From Ischnura elegans (Eukaryota > Arthropoda > Insecta > Odonata > Coenagrionidae): a stretch of DNA of 64,000 bases. Where the stretch lies: contig NC_060256.1 in the NCBI RefSeq assembly GCF_921293095.1, positions 89,683,851 through 89,747,850 of the forward strand. Reading direction: 5' to 3'. The translations under genes were made by a program, and so were the position numbers. The notes beneath the pieces were generated by a model. It saw only the letters and a program-made list of their open reading frames with translations, was not told the DNA's origin and searched no databases. How positions within the stretch are numbered: position 1 is the stretch's first letter; every line of letters starts with the position of its first letter. Positions 1 through 12,600 of the stretch are shown here, piece by piece.

Positions 1-809
1 AGATTGCTCTGTCCTCGTCCCAATGACAATGCCCTCTGCTGTAGCGCACGAGGAAATGGCTCGCCGCAACAGCTGCGGAAAATATATCCTTACCACGGTC
101 GTAAAACCAGCACGTTCTTGTAGATGGAACGCGTGCCTCAAAGGGACCGTAAGAACGATATTTCTCAGTGTTGTTATATTTTCCGAAGCGCGCCGATCTC
201 AAATTTAACTTGATGGGAATTACCCCATCGGAAGTGAAAAAAATATTCCTCAACAGTCTGAATGCTTTGAGAGTTTTTATCCCTAATGTCGCTATTGTAG
301 GACGTAGGCTATTGTAGGATCTTCGAGACGGAATCATAAAAATACGTTAGTTTTCTCTTTGATTGCCGGCGCTTTGATTTCCTTCGTAATCCCTGATGGA
401 GTTGCGAAAACCTCGAGTGAACTCATTCATGGATAGGGTAAGCTTTCTTCCTAAAATTCGTGGTGAAATTTAGATGGCTATTGCTGCATGTATTTTGCTT
501 ATTGAAGAAAGCTACCCTTATTATCGTGGTAATGGATTAAATGGTTTGCAGGAGTAATTTTATGCTTGTATCGGTATTATAATATGAATAAATCACCGTA
601 CATCTTGAATTAGTTGTTTTTTTTATTTAAATTTTAGAGCATCAATGGATGAATTCAACGATAGCATTGGACGCGATTAATGGTATCAAATATAGTCCCA
701 GGAAGAATATGAAATGAGTATTTTACATTGCACGGCATGTTGTAGGATGATTTTTAAAAATCCATATCAGTCTTTCATTTCGATGATATTACCAATCTTG
801 CAAAAGCGT
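1..809. other. Unassigned DNA
   Basis: AT-rich apart from the first 200 bp, which hold a 61-codon frame without recognisable motifs. No gene, repeat or RNA supported. Confidence 0.4.
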
Positions 810-1054
810 GTGAAGGCCGTTTTACGCGGGGCAGGTACTTGCACAATCTGACGTGTGTGCGAAGGCTCAGTCAAAATTGTGTCGTGTAACGCGGTGAATT
901 GCTAGAACGCATGCGAGAATGCGTGGACGTTAGATGGCATAATAGCCCCTGTTCTAATTTTGTTCATACATTCGCGCAATTCCACGCCATTTTAGAAATT
1001 AATGCAGTTCTAACCTGCCAAATTCCGTGCCCCGTGTAAAACGGCCTCAAGACA
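810..1054. mobile_element. AAGGCCGTTTTAC hairpin MITE, copy 1
   Basis: Ends AAGGCCGTTTTACGCGGGGCA and TGCCCCGTGTAAAACGGCCT. Interior is about 90% like 42536-42772 (CAATCTGACGTGTGTGCGAAG, CCCCTGTTCTAATTT). No coding potential. Confidence 0.8.
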
Positions 1055-1999
1055 ATTTTGTTATAATTTTTATCATTATGTTGATAATAAAGGAATCGAG
1101 GATCGGGGATATCGGTTAATTGAACGGAGAAATATGAGATGGAATGCAATCGCAAACGCTGCCACTAATAGCTTTAGGGCGTCGTGTTACTCATATATTT
1201 TTTTGTCTTTTTATCTTTGAATCCGCCAATTCCCTATTGCCATACTTTTATCCACCTTATGTAGCTGTGGTTCTTGAACGACACTCCTTACTGCCAAAGT
1301 ATGCATATGAGTTTAATTCGAATTGCAATTGAGCAAGGAAAACTGATATTCCAACGTTATCATGTCATAAGAGTGGAACCATATTTTTCTTTAAAACATT
1401 TATTTAAAAGCTGAGCGTCTGCTAGTCTTAAATTGCGATATGAGGCTGAGAATGGGGTAAAAGTACGTATGTACTTATGTCATTTGCGTAGCGACGAACC
1501 ATTGCCAGGAGTGATGAAGGTTCAGTAGCAAATTGAAACATATTTCTGTCACGACCACTCTATTACGCATTGAACTTATTCACTGAAGTTTTAAGCATCG
1601 TAAAAAAGTTTGTTTTTGTGTCTGTTTGTTCTACCAGCATTGAACAGAGTATTTTGGGAATATTTACACAGCTCCGTGAAATACATAATTATGTTTTCCA
1701 ATTTGGATACGTTAAGTTCATGAGTGATAAAAATAATTAGCTGATCAAACGGGTCTACAAAATGTATGGAATGTATCAGTTCCATGTCGTCTACCTGATA
1801 GTTGTTCCGCATGCTTTTTTATGAAGTACGTAACAAATTAATTTATCCTTGGTTTGGATTGAGTTAAGTTTTATATACTTTTAGCGCAGGTTTTTGACGC
1901 ATTTACCAGAATATAGTGGTGAAAAGTAGTCCCATGGGTTTTTCCCTTGGTATATTCGAAGCAACTGCTGTTGTATCCTTTGTATAAAAGGAGTGACAA
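1055..1999. other. Unassigned DNA
   Basis: Only short frames (largest 73 codons, AT-rich, no motifs). Nothing recognised. Confidence 0.4.
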
Positions 2000-2649
2000 T
2001 AGGGTAGTTTCCTTCATCAAAGAAAACGAAATGCATTGATTGCGATTCCTTACCCACCATTAGTGTATTCATAATATACAAATTATTTGGTTTTAGAAAT
2101 CCCAGTTTGGACGAATGGCAACGGTCAATTTTAACCTCATTTGAAAAAGGCCAATGCGATTCCACTCCATGTGACATCACAGGGACCTAGTTTCTATACG
2201 ATTAGATAGGAGTTTTACATCGTCTGAGATTACCAATGCATGCATGAGGCACAGAGCTCAGGGAAACATGTGTTAATAATCACCTATTAAAACTGGCTAA
2301 GGTCGGAAAGTTTCCTGCGTTTGATAAGGTATTAATAATCCTTATTTAAGCCAAACCCTACCTACTAGCAGGGTACTCTGCTACCTGCTAGCATCCTGCG
2401 TCGTATCAGCGCTCAAAGCTCGCCCCAAATTCACCTCAGTTGCGGCAGCGGGAACCAGAACGACGTCACACGGGGTTTTTCCCAGCATTCATACTCAGCC
2501 GTCGCGTTTTCGCACGCTTGAAAATTTTCCCTTTCATTTAATCGTGAAAAATAGATATCGTCATTTAAAAATCTAAAAGCGTAAAACACGTACTCGAGGT
2601 GTAATAATCTTTCGATTTAAACAATAAAAAATAATAGGAAACCACCCTA
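2000..2649 (-). mobile_element. 660-bp TA-flanked MITE, copy 1
   Basis: Begins TAGGGTAGTTTCC and ends GGAAACCACCCTA, with the full conserved interior in reverse orientation. It carries a GTGACATCAC variant of the CRE-like palindrome near 2170. TA at both ends suits a Tc1/mariner-type target duplication. No coding capacity. Confidence 0.85.
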
Positions 2650-3066
2650 ATAGAAAATGGGCTGGGATTTCCCTGAAAGTTCCTTCCAATGCCAATATTT
2701 GTCCTTGTGCCTCATTATAAAGTTTGGAAATTTTCCGGGAGAGTTTGCGGAAACTTCGCAAGGATTATTAAACCTGCTCTTCGACGAAGGAAAGTTATGG
2801 CCTGAAAGAATGATACGGCTACTGTCACGGTCATTTAAAGCGCTACCAATATTTTTGTTGCCCTATTTGGTCGATTGATTGTTTACTTATGGAATTATAC
2901 TGAGTTCTAATTCCGGAGTAAATATAGTATAAGAGTGCTCAAGTTAGCTGCGGGTTAACCTAAAGCTCCAAACGAGACAACATTGCATCTTCAACCACTG
3001 TATACTTTTTTTGGAAAATGGAAGAAATAAGAAATTGAAGCATTTATACGAGGGTGAGTGAATAAG
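2650..3066. other. Unassigned DNA between two MITEs
   Basis: A 73-codon plus-strand frame (2657-2878) has no recognisable motif. Nothing supported. Confidence 0.4.
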
Positions 3067-3328
3067 CAGTGGCGCCGACTCCATGGGGCCTGAGGGGGCC
3101 CGATCCCCCTAAAAAATTCGTTATAGGTGTGAGGAAAAAATGTGTCTGGCTTGTCGATTTTCCCCGGATTGTCCAGATATCGAGATTCGAGTTATCAGGG
3201 TTCTAATGTTGGTCATATGACTCTTCTAAAAAGCTTAAAAAACTTAGAACTCACTACTTATAAAATTTCCCGGGGCTAGATCCCCGGTTTGGGCCCCCCC
3301 AATATTTTTCGTAAGTCGGCGCTCCTGG
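3067..3328 (+). mobile_element. CAGTGGCGCCGACT MITE, copy 1
   Basis: About 262 bp, ends CAGTGGCGCCGACT and AGTCGGCGCTCCTGG. Closely matches 44890-45148 in the same orientation. The CAGTGGCG terminus is typical of hAT-derived non-autonomous elements; an 8-bp target duplication was not clear. Confidence 0.75.
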
Positions 3329-3411
3329 CAATAAATTTATCGCAAAATTGAACTGAGGCAAAAATAATCAAAGTAATTTTCTGACATTTATTTCCCTTTT
3401 CCACCTATTCA

Positions 3412-3700
3412 CTATGTACATACATTCAGGCACTTCTTCCTTCTCTTTACAAGTCCTTGAATGCCATCGGGAAAGACGTCCTTCGGTTGCTGTCTCAGCG
3501 AGCGCTTAACTTCATTGATTACAGCATCATCTCTATCAAAATGATGGCCTCCCAAATGATGCTTCGGGAGACCGAACATATGAGAGCCCCACAGCACGTG
3601 CTATGATATCAATCGTCACAAGGCGGTCATTACTGATGAGTTCATCCACACGCTGCCATGTGGTTGCAGTCGACACTTATACAGGACAACCGTGACGCTC
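3412..3700 (-). pseudogene. Mariner-type transposase with internal deletion
   Basis: On the minus strand, QRVDELISNDRLVTID resembles the N-terminal helix-turn-helix region of mariner transposases. It is followed directly, after a frame change, by FGLPKHHLGGHHFD, SLRQQPKDVFPDGI and LVKRRKKC, the usual mariner C-terminus. The catalytic DD(D/E) core is missing between them, so this is an internally deleted copy. Terminal repeats were not located. It ends next to MITE copy 2. Confidence 0.7.
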
Positions 3701-3746
3701 CGTGTGTCTGACGCTTTTCCTTCCGTGGTTAAACTTCTGGATCCAA

Positions 3747-4408
3747 TAGGGTGGTTTCCTATTATTTTTTTCTGGCCTAAATCGAAAGATTATAACTCCT
3801 GGAGTGCGCATTTCACGCTCTTAGTTTTTCTAATAACGATATCTATTTTTCGCGATTAAACGAAAAGTGAACATTTTCAAGCGCGCGAAAACGCGACGGC
3901 TAAGTAGGATTGATGGGAAAAGTCCGTGTGACGTATTTCTGGTTCCAGCTGTCGGCGTGTGAGGTGACCTTGGGACGAGGCTTGAGCGCTGATACGACGC
4001 AGGCTGCTAGCAGGTAGCTGAATACCCTGCTAGCAGGTAGCGCTTGGCTGAAATAAGGATTATTATTCCCTTATCAAACGGAGGAAACTTTCCAACCTTA
4101 GGTAATTTTAATATGTGATTATTAAGATATGTTTCCCTGAGCTCTGTGCCTCATGCAATCATTGGTAATCTCAGACGATGTAAAACTCCTATCTACTCGT
4201 ATAGAAACTAGGTCCCTGTGACGTCACGTGGAGTTGAATCGCATGGGCGCCAATCTGGCCTTTTTTAAATGAGGATAAAATTGACCATTGCCATTAGTCT
4301 AAACCGGCATTTCTAAAACCAAATAATTTGCATATGATGAATACACTAATGGTGGGTAGCGAATCGCAATCAATGCATTTCGTTATCTTAATGAAGGAAA
4401 CTACCCTA
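3747..4408 (+). mobile_element. 660-bp TA-flanked MITE, copy 2
   Basis: TAGGGTGGTTTCC at the left, GGAAACTACCCTA at the right. GTGACGTCAC followed by GTGG at 4218-4227. Nearly full length (662 bp). Confidence 0.9.
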
Positions 4409-6249
4409 TTGAACACGGCTCTCTCTTTGAAACAGTTTTCACTAGAGAGGGGCGCATTTCGCGATGCACTTCTTCTGTGGGCAGTCCTTTGACCCCAAAA
4501 TATCTCACAACTGTACGCTGTTATTCTCATGTTCAATCATGCAATACATGTGCCAACGTGAACTAACAGCCTCTGTCTGACTGAGTGCCTGTGAGATGTC
4601 GTACGATAAGAATGCATGTGCTACCGTCTGCTGGAAAAAGAATGCACTTGTAATCTGAAACGGTATAAGGCACACACACATTTCAACATATGTATTGATT
4701 GACCCTCGTAAATATATTTGATTATAGAAATAAGATCTGATGCTTTCCCGGCGTATGCTGGTAGTGAAGGCTATTCGAGTTCTCCACCGGGTGATTTCCT
4801 TCATGGTTACCGACGTTTTGGGGTACGAGTCGTACTCCATCTTCAGGGCTGAGTGTCATTTCTCGGAAGGTGTTCGCCTTACATAGCGTGCCGGGATATC
4901 AGGTTCCCTCTGATTGGTCCATGGTATTAGTCAATCGGATTTTATTCAATACGGGTTTCCATACATTACTGAGGGAGTAACCGCCATCTCTATTGAAGTT
5001 TTTTTTTGAAGGATTACGAAGGAGGCCATAGAGATCCGGTCACTTTGTCACTAAAAGTCACTTTGCGCCAGGGACCACAACCGCGTCCACTTACTGGAGT
5101 TAGTAGTAAACAATTGACAACCAGGTGAAAACATAACACAAACGTCACGTGGACTCTCCTGTACAACAGTACTGTACAGTACATTACATGACACATTTTT
5201 GAATTTGCATCTGGACAAAAAGTTATTTCGGATGGTCAAAATAAATGGGACACCCTGTATCTTCTTAATGAGGATTCAAGTTAACGTAATTATTGGGCTT
5301 TCCGAAACGGAACAATTTCCAATCGAAAATAGTACATGCAAACAAACGCTATCGTTGTAATCAGCCAATCAGACTTATCAGAATCAACGGGTGGTCTCAA
5401 ATTTTGCCATTTCAATCTAAATCTAATCCACATTAGGTGTTGCCTTTTTTTTATGCCTAATCTATGTTGTACAATGGCTGAAAACTATGAACAGCCAGTG
5501 AAAATCCTCGCATGTTAACCAGGAAAAGCAATTTGCTTACCTGAATGTGTGGTATTCATAAGCCAGTATTGTAGTCGAGGGTAAGGTCAATCCTCTGTTT
5601 GGAGTTTGACCTACACTCACCCATCTAAGAGAACCTTCTAGCTGAAATACTAATTATTGTAATAGGAAAATATTGGATAACCATGTGCCTGATAAAAATG
5701 AATATCATCTCGTTCAACTTGGATTATAGAATGCCGTACTCGTTTTCGTATTCCGAAAATTTAATAATTATAATGTCCTAAGGAGGCAATTTTGCATATT
5801 GAACGGGATCCCTGGTACCTTTTAAGTTTTTTTGCATCATGGAACATGTACATGGAGAGGAAACATAAGTGATTTGTGACTAATGCCGTGCCACATCACT
5901 TTAACTTGGCTTTTCCTAAAGAGAGTATTGAATACATTCGGTTGAAGTTCAATGAAAATCACTCTGGCCTCGGTAAAGCAACGGATATTTGCTATAGCGA
6001 CGGGAATTATAGGGACGGGAAGGGAAGGTAATGCACCCAGTTGGCCTTGAACCATTCTCTGGAGGAAAAATTTCTATTTCTCAAAGGTTTCGCTTGGGGG
6101 TGCTCCTTCGCAGGAATGGTAGTTCATTCAATTTTATTTATTTATTACTTAAAGTGTATGTTTTATTGTAACCTTATATTTCAAATTCCTTGTGTCAAGT
6201 TCTTGAAGAATTAGTTAAATTGATCGAACCTTTGCAAATATGTGGTGAG
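4409..6249. other. Unassigned DNA with one MITE fragment
   Basis: Apart from the CAGGGTG MITE fragment at 5188-5262, only short frames. The 111-codon minus frame at 4505-4840 has no domain and unusual composition, and is judged chance. Confidence 0.4.
5188..5262. mobile_element. Fragment of the CAGGGTGTCCC hairpin MITE
   Basis: One arm end only, running from GACACATTTTTGAATTTGC to AAATGGGACACCCTGTAT, matching the right arm of 11439-11822 with a few changes. Confidence 0.75.
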
Positions 6250-6685
6250 AGTTCGCAAATTGTAATCAAGCGATCATTTTTTCCAAGCCTCGTGATCATA
6301 GCTCAAGCGATAGATTTTCAGAAACCGATCGTGTGATCGCTAAACCATTCATTTTCTGAATCACACGTCCATTCCCACCGTCCCTTTTTCCATCTTTCAT
6401 TCCGTCCCTTTCCGTATTTACAACTGTCATTCAAATTAAAGCGAACCGTGGCGTTACAATCGCTGTTAGCGGCCGTGCGTTCTGATTGGCTGTAGGACGG
6501 TACCAGCGATGGTTTCAGCGACGGAAAAAGAGACGGGTCGAGTGATAGAAAAAGCAATGGAATTCCCATCCCTGGAGCCATCGCGGAAAATGATCGCGAG
6601 AAACGATCATTTTTCCGATATCATTGAAGCGATAGTTGGAGCTGTCCCTCGGAAGGGATGAAAAAAAATGATCTTTTGATTCAGG
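6250..6685. mobile_element. Relative of the CCTGAATCAC MITE
   Basis: Right end ATGATCTTTTGATTCAGG. Interior GATCGCGAGAAACGATCATTT and GTGTGATCGC repeats match the style of 18324-18772. The left limit is uncertain because the inverted end is eroded. Confidence 0.45.
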
Positions 6686-6767
6686 CTTAAGTTTTGGGAT
6701 GTGTGGCGTAGAGGTCATTATGCGCCATTACAGCTGATTACTTTTCTCGCAGAAAAAGTGCAGGCAG

Positions 6768-6925
6768 TGGCGGATCTATTGGGGGGGGGGGTAAAAGGGG
6801 GCTAAAGCATTGAATATCCTATTTACACTAGATAGAATGGTAATTTTTCCGACTCCCACTACTGCTGGAATTTTAACCCCCACTCATTCCCCCCTTGTCC
6901 CTATCCTGCATCCGCCACTGAGTGT
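6768..6925. mobile_element. Short CAGTGGCGGAT MITE
   Basis: Ends CAGTGGCGGATCTATTGGG and CCTGCATCCGCCACTG, about 158 bp, with a G10 run at 6781. hAT-like by termini. Confidence 0.65.
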
Positions 6926-8923
6926 AGGTTCAATATTTAAAAGCAATATTAAGATAGTTATTTCTTTTAAAAATCAAGAGTTCAATTTCTGGAAATAATT
7001 GATTATTCATGAAAATGGTGCTTTCTAGAAATAATTCAATCCCAAATTTACTATTCCATGACAAATTGCCTTACGTACAAACTAATATTGACTTTCGTGC
7101 GAAAGATTGCGCGATTGTGCGTTGCGGGTGACTCCCGTAAAAGTTATCACCGCGGCTAGTCCCGGTATACTTTAAACCAATATTGACTTATTCAAATTCT
7201 CGGCAGTGTTGTATTCGCAGTCCAGTATCTGGAATGAGAACTTCTTTCCTTCCAGATACATTTACTGCGTGTTTAAGGTATTCATTTCAGTTTTTTTTTC
7301 TCCAATATTTTGTGGATCATATATTCTCTGACATGGTAGTTATGTGAATACCGTGATAATGTATTTAATTTATGTGCTAAGAAGCGAAGGTATAAGCTTT
7401 TTATTATAGATTGATGCCTTCAGATGATCACCTAGGCCTGAAAAAATGGAAATTGGAAACATGTTTGATCATCGTTCTGTTCTGAAAAGGGCTGGTCGGT
7501 CCCTTCTTCTGCTACAGCCGAAAGCCCTTCTGGTGAGGAGATTTGTTTGGTTTTTCATCTTTGTCGACCGTGACAGGCGTTCATGTCTCCAATAATTCCT
7601 ATCTACTCACCTTTACTTTTATTCCATTTCTTCTAAATTTCTTCGCTAAAAAAGACTTTATTTGGTATATTAATGGCACTATACCTTCGAGGTAATTCAG
7701 AGGGATAGAATTATGGAAGAGCATAAAAAAATCAATTTTTGCACTGAAAACGTTTTGAAAATTTTTTAAACATGCTTGATCTGGCGTTGAGGTTACTTAT
7801 CAGCTATCTATCACAGTTATTGCTATCATTCATTGAAGAGGTAGGTACTCTAAGGAATCATTTTGTTGCGTGGCGTTGGTGCCTTAAAATCTATGATGGT
7901 GGGAATACTTAAGGTAAATAAATAAAGAAATTTTGATACTCGTAGTGACGAGAATTTGAAATTAATTGGGTAAATTAACCTCAGGGACAAAACCTATATT
8001 GTAATTGTACCTATTTTTCTATCTTTTCAGAGAGAAAAGAAGGTATAATTATTATGAAATTGATTTTGAATTGATATATAAATACAATAACTAATCGATA
8101 TTTTATGGAAACGATGATTTCAATGTGAACTATAGAGTGGGCTATACACTTCAAATTTTCTGCCATTTTTGCGTGTGTGACCATGATCATGGATACGAAT
8201 AAGTAATGTAGAAAGTTCGCTAAAAAAATCTTTGAATACAAAAGTCTTTTCCAGTTATTGGAGTAGCTGGTTTCAGATTTCATTCGTGGCATTAGTCCAA
8301 AAAAATAAACTTTGTGATTTCAACGTGTTTTAAAAACTCACAAATGATCCGGATTTTTCCAAAAATATGGCGAATAATTGTCTATTTATCTCGAAAAATG
8401 GTTTGCGTCCCATTAATTTAGCTGTTTTTGATCGATAAATCGATTTTTATTAAAATTTACGATGCCTAGCTAAAAATATTCAGGATTTGATATCCTATTC
8501 TGTAACTCTGGCAAAAATGATGCGAATTATTTTGGTGAAGTGCACTCAAGGTTTCTTCCGGTTTAAATTATCGGTCGACGTAATTAGAGAATACTGGGTC
8601 TATTTAAGAATCTTTGGCCTATCGTAATTAACTGATTTTTCGTGACTTTTTAATGCCTCATACGGAAAGGTAATTTTTGAGTTGATGTGTTATTGAATAC
8701 CTTTTCTCGACCAGTTTCAAGATAATTCTAGGAAGTCGTTGGTTATTTGCTTAAATAGAAACAAAAATATTTCTGGTTGTCATCAGCGTTATAATTTCCA
8801 GTTTAAACCTTTTTAGGCATGTAAACGATGATGGAATGTATTAGTGTCATTTTAATCGTAAGTTGTGATAAAATATTTTCGTTGAATAATATGGAAATTA
8901 ATGAATCCGCTTTTCTTAAAGGA
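6926..8923. other. AT-rich 3' flank of protease A
   Basis: About 2 kb of AT-rich DNA with no frame above 93 codons and no recognised repeat. It is probably the intergenic 3' flank. Confidence 0.4.
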
Positions 8924-8936
8924 TTTTATTTTATTT
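8924..8936 (-). promoter_or_regulatory. Possible poly(A) signal of protease A
   Basis: The plus strand reads TTTTATTTTATTTT, giving two overlapping AATAAA hexamers on the minus strand, about 385 bp past the stop codon. Position and strand fit a polyadenylation signal, but the region is AT-rich and chance hexamers are common. Confidence 0.3.
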
Positions 8937-9317
8937 TTTACAAATCTTTTTTCCACTTTTCCTTCAGCAATTTGGAACAATTTTGCTCAAGGGTTGCTTC
9001 TTTTTGGTCGAAACTCAAAAAGCATTGAGGATCATAATCTCATGTTATTTCTACATTGCATTCCCTGGAGTGTTATTGTAACTATTAACTTAGTTTCACT
9101 AATATGTAAAAAGGAATCGTAAATGATCTCTACATTGTCTTCACTCATGTCATTCAAAGCTCTATTCATAAAGAGTACAAATATTTCGAGGTAGACACTG
9201 CTTTCTCCAAATAGAAATCCCCTCTATTAGCATCTTTGTGCATGGAGGGAGGAATTGAATAGGCACCAACAATTATTACGGGAGTCATGGATCTTTTTGT
9301 TGTATTTTTAGGCTCTA

Positions 9318-9637
9318 TTATGCCTTGACGGTGTCGAGTATCCACTGCACGTAAGGTCCGACCCTCGTGTATATCCCTGGTCTTCCAGCGGTCGCGCAAA
9401 TGTTTGGCCCGATCGAAACGATGCCTCCGACCGTCCACTGTCCGCCTCGCCTCCCCGGCACCGTGTCGATGGTCATCAATGGTCCTCCGCTATCTCCCCG
9501 GCAGGAATCCTTGCCTGCTTCGCCACCGGCACACATTTGGTTGGCGTTGAGGGTGATCTGGCGCTGGTAAACGGGCTGGCAGGCATCGTTCGTCATCACG
9601 GGGATTCGAACCCACAGCTTCACTGGGCTTGAGGTAC
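9318..9637 (-). CDS. Protease A exon 7: catalytic serine exon and stop
   Basis: 320 bp including the stop, after a CTTTCACAG acceptor. It begins STSSPVKLWVRIPV and contains NQMCAGGEAGKDSCRG, DSGGPL (Ser362), VGGIVSIGPNICA and GIYTRVGPYVQWIL. KDSC places Asp at the specificity position. The glycine lining of the substrate pocket is present (IVSIG). The C-terminus (LDTVKA) is short, as usual for the family. Confidence 0.95.
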
Positions 9638-12600
9638 CTGTGAAAGTAGGGCAATTCTCGTTAAAAAGATCCGATAAAAATGTGCTGTTTTCACATTTTT
9701 TCTATTTAGGTCGTGTGTGAAAAACTAAGGCCCGTTTTTCCATTAATGGACAGTTTTTATTCCATGAGAGAATGATTGGAGATTCATCGGTTTTTCAAGC
9801 ATAAAACAAAACAAATAACAAATACATACATTCAAGTACCTACAGAGAGTATGAAGGTTCAGAGCGAACCCTTCAGGGATACAACGCCCCGGGGCCGGGA
9901 ACCAAGCCCGTGGCTTATACGCCCGATCGACCGGGGAGGGGGAGGAGAGGAAGGGAAAAAGGAAAGAGGCGCCGCCGCGATAGGAGCCCGTCGACGCCTC
10001 TGGGATAAGGATAGGAGCGGAAGGAACGGGAGAGGGAAAAACACCTCAACGCTATAGAAGCGAAGAGGGCCCTACTATAAGCGAAACCAAGCAAAGCCAT
10101 TAATATTCTAATGATCTTGGAGAATCACTCTATGAGGAAGAATGATCCAACGATCAAATCGTTAGATTTTTTAAATACCTACAGTAAAATTCACAATTTT
10201 AAGAATCAAATCAGTATATCACAGCATCACAATAACTTTAATGTCAATATATCCAGTGCATATTCTATGCTAGATTATTTTTTTTATTCGTTAGATTATT
10301 TAGAGTGATTTAAAATGAACGACTTTGAAATGCACGCCTCCCGTATATCGTCATTGAAGATTTATTTCTTGCTGGATTTGAATATTTCATTTCCATTTAG
10401 TGTTGTAGGTAGCTTTTAATACTCACTGTTCTCTGTCCTTCCCCATCCAGCCACTATCATGGACTCCGTCTCATACCGCTTGGTGATAGCAGCACCGTTG
10501 GGGAGGCAAATCGGAATGATGTAGTCTGAAAATTTCAATGGGAGAAATCGAAATATATACGATATGTCAATTCTCATCTATTAATAGTAAAAATGGGGCA
10601 AAATACCTTATCGGGGAACTAAAATCTAGAATATAATCCGTAGATTCAAGAGTCATGGAATGGAATTTTTCCATATCGAAATAAATATTTGCAAAATTCC
10701 ACGATTATAAAATTTATTACGACCGAAATTTCAATTTTATTGCTTCACCTTGAAGATGATGTAGTTACATTGAAATCTAGGTCGTAATTTATTTTTCAAT
10801 CGTTGAAAATTGCAATTATTTATTTCTATATAAAATCTAGAATTCTTAAATCCATATGGACTAAAATCGTAAATTTATTTGACAAGTTTATAACTACTAT
10901 AGTGTTATTTTAAGGAAAAGTTGGTTCGACTTCTTGCTGCCATTTTATTTATGATGCAATTTTGTCAAATTTTTAGATTTTTATTTCCTTAATTTTTGTA
11001 CCCAATTGGTTGGAAAGTTACTTTTTCATTTCGATCATCTTCAAAGAGGACTTTACCACATAAAATCACCTTCAAACAGAATGCCGTAAGAAGCTTGTGA
11101 AACCTAAATAGCGAGATGTTTTAAGAGTGTAGCATAAAAAATGAATTACTATCGAAAGAGACTTATTAGAACATCGCTGAGATCATATGCCATATTTGTA
11201 TGCAGATGCTATGACCATGCTATGTGCAAGTTTCTACGATTGTATGGTGACATTTAGGCAATTCAGCCCATGTCCAGAGATTCGTTCGGGGCCCTTAGTC
11301 GGGGCTCATCATCAAGGCTGAATGTTGTTTTATATGATTGAAGATGAGCCCCGAGTCGGCGCTTGAAACGTTGGCCTTTTTGGATAAATTAACCCGGTGG
11401 GAATCCCGAGAAGAGTTGACACATTGGTCAGTCTATATATACAGGGTGTCCCATTTATCTTGACCACCCGAAATAACTTTTTGTCCAGATGCAAATTCAA
11501 AAATGTGTCAAGCAAATGTTCATTAGCCGTCAGGGGGACATTAATCAGCATGGTTGCCTTCCTTGTAGCTTTGTTATTTACAAAGATATGAACAGGAGGA
11601 GTTATAGGAGAGTATATGAATTGCCGAATGAAAAATATAGGGTGCCAATTAAAAGAGACATACCGCAGTTCATATCTTTGTAAATAACAAAGCTACACGG
11701 AAGGCAATCATGCTGAATAATGTTCCCCTGACGGCTAATGAACATTTGCTCGACTCATTTTTGAATTTTCATCTGTACAAAAAGTTATTTCGGGTGGTCA
11801 AGATAAATGGGACACCCTGTATAGTTAATAAATATACGCGAATCACTCACCGGAGGTGGTCGCCTCCCTTTCCAGTCGCAGGAGGGCAATGTCGTGGTGT
11901 TTGTCCCTGCTCTCGGACTGGTACTGCGGGTGCGGAACCACCTCGGCTATGTCGAAGTCCTGAGCGGGATCAGCGCAAAGGCGTCCTTCGGTGTAATTCA
12001 TGCAGTCCGGCTCCGTCTCCGTGTTGTGCTCCCCAAGACGCACGCCAACCCTGTAAAAACCGTTCTTTACAGTGCTCTATACATAAGGCTCAAAGAGAAA
12101 ATAATAATATTTTTCTATTACTCCACACAACAAATTTCTTTTAATGTAGAGTGATTTTAGGTAGCCTTGAAGGAGTACCAGTTTAAGGCTACCGTCAAAT
12201 AATAATGCATTATGCTTTTACTTAAAGATACATATAGCTCGTTATACCATGAAACCCTCTTGACAGTGTATGAGCGTAAATTATAGCTAACTACTAACAT
12301 TTTATTTATAACTCATTTACATAAATTACTACAATATTTGCCCTGCAGTCTCTTTGGTGAGAAGCCAAGAATATTTATTTCCCAAATATTTTTGGGCAGA
12401 CTTTGAAATAGTACATGACTGGGGTAACACATTGAATACCTTTGGTCCTACATACAGAAAACTTCTTTTAAACATCGTCTAATTATGTTTTGTTTAGGTT
12501 TACCTTTTTACGGATGGTAAAGGGAGAAGGCAGGCATTGAAATATTTCCGAGTTACCATTTGTAGTACATATATAAAAACCCTAGAACCTTATAAATATT

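Noticed and set aside
4505-4840. 111-codon minus-strand frame as a gene
   Set aside because: Composition is irregular, no motif, no promoter or splice context; overlaps another chance frame.
9367-9570. 67-codon plus-strand frame over the protease A Ser exon, and similar frames at 16689, 21233, 50292 and 57796
   Set aside because: They are antisense shadows of GC-richer protease exons; the minus-strand frames carry the real motifs.
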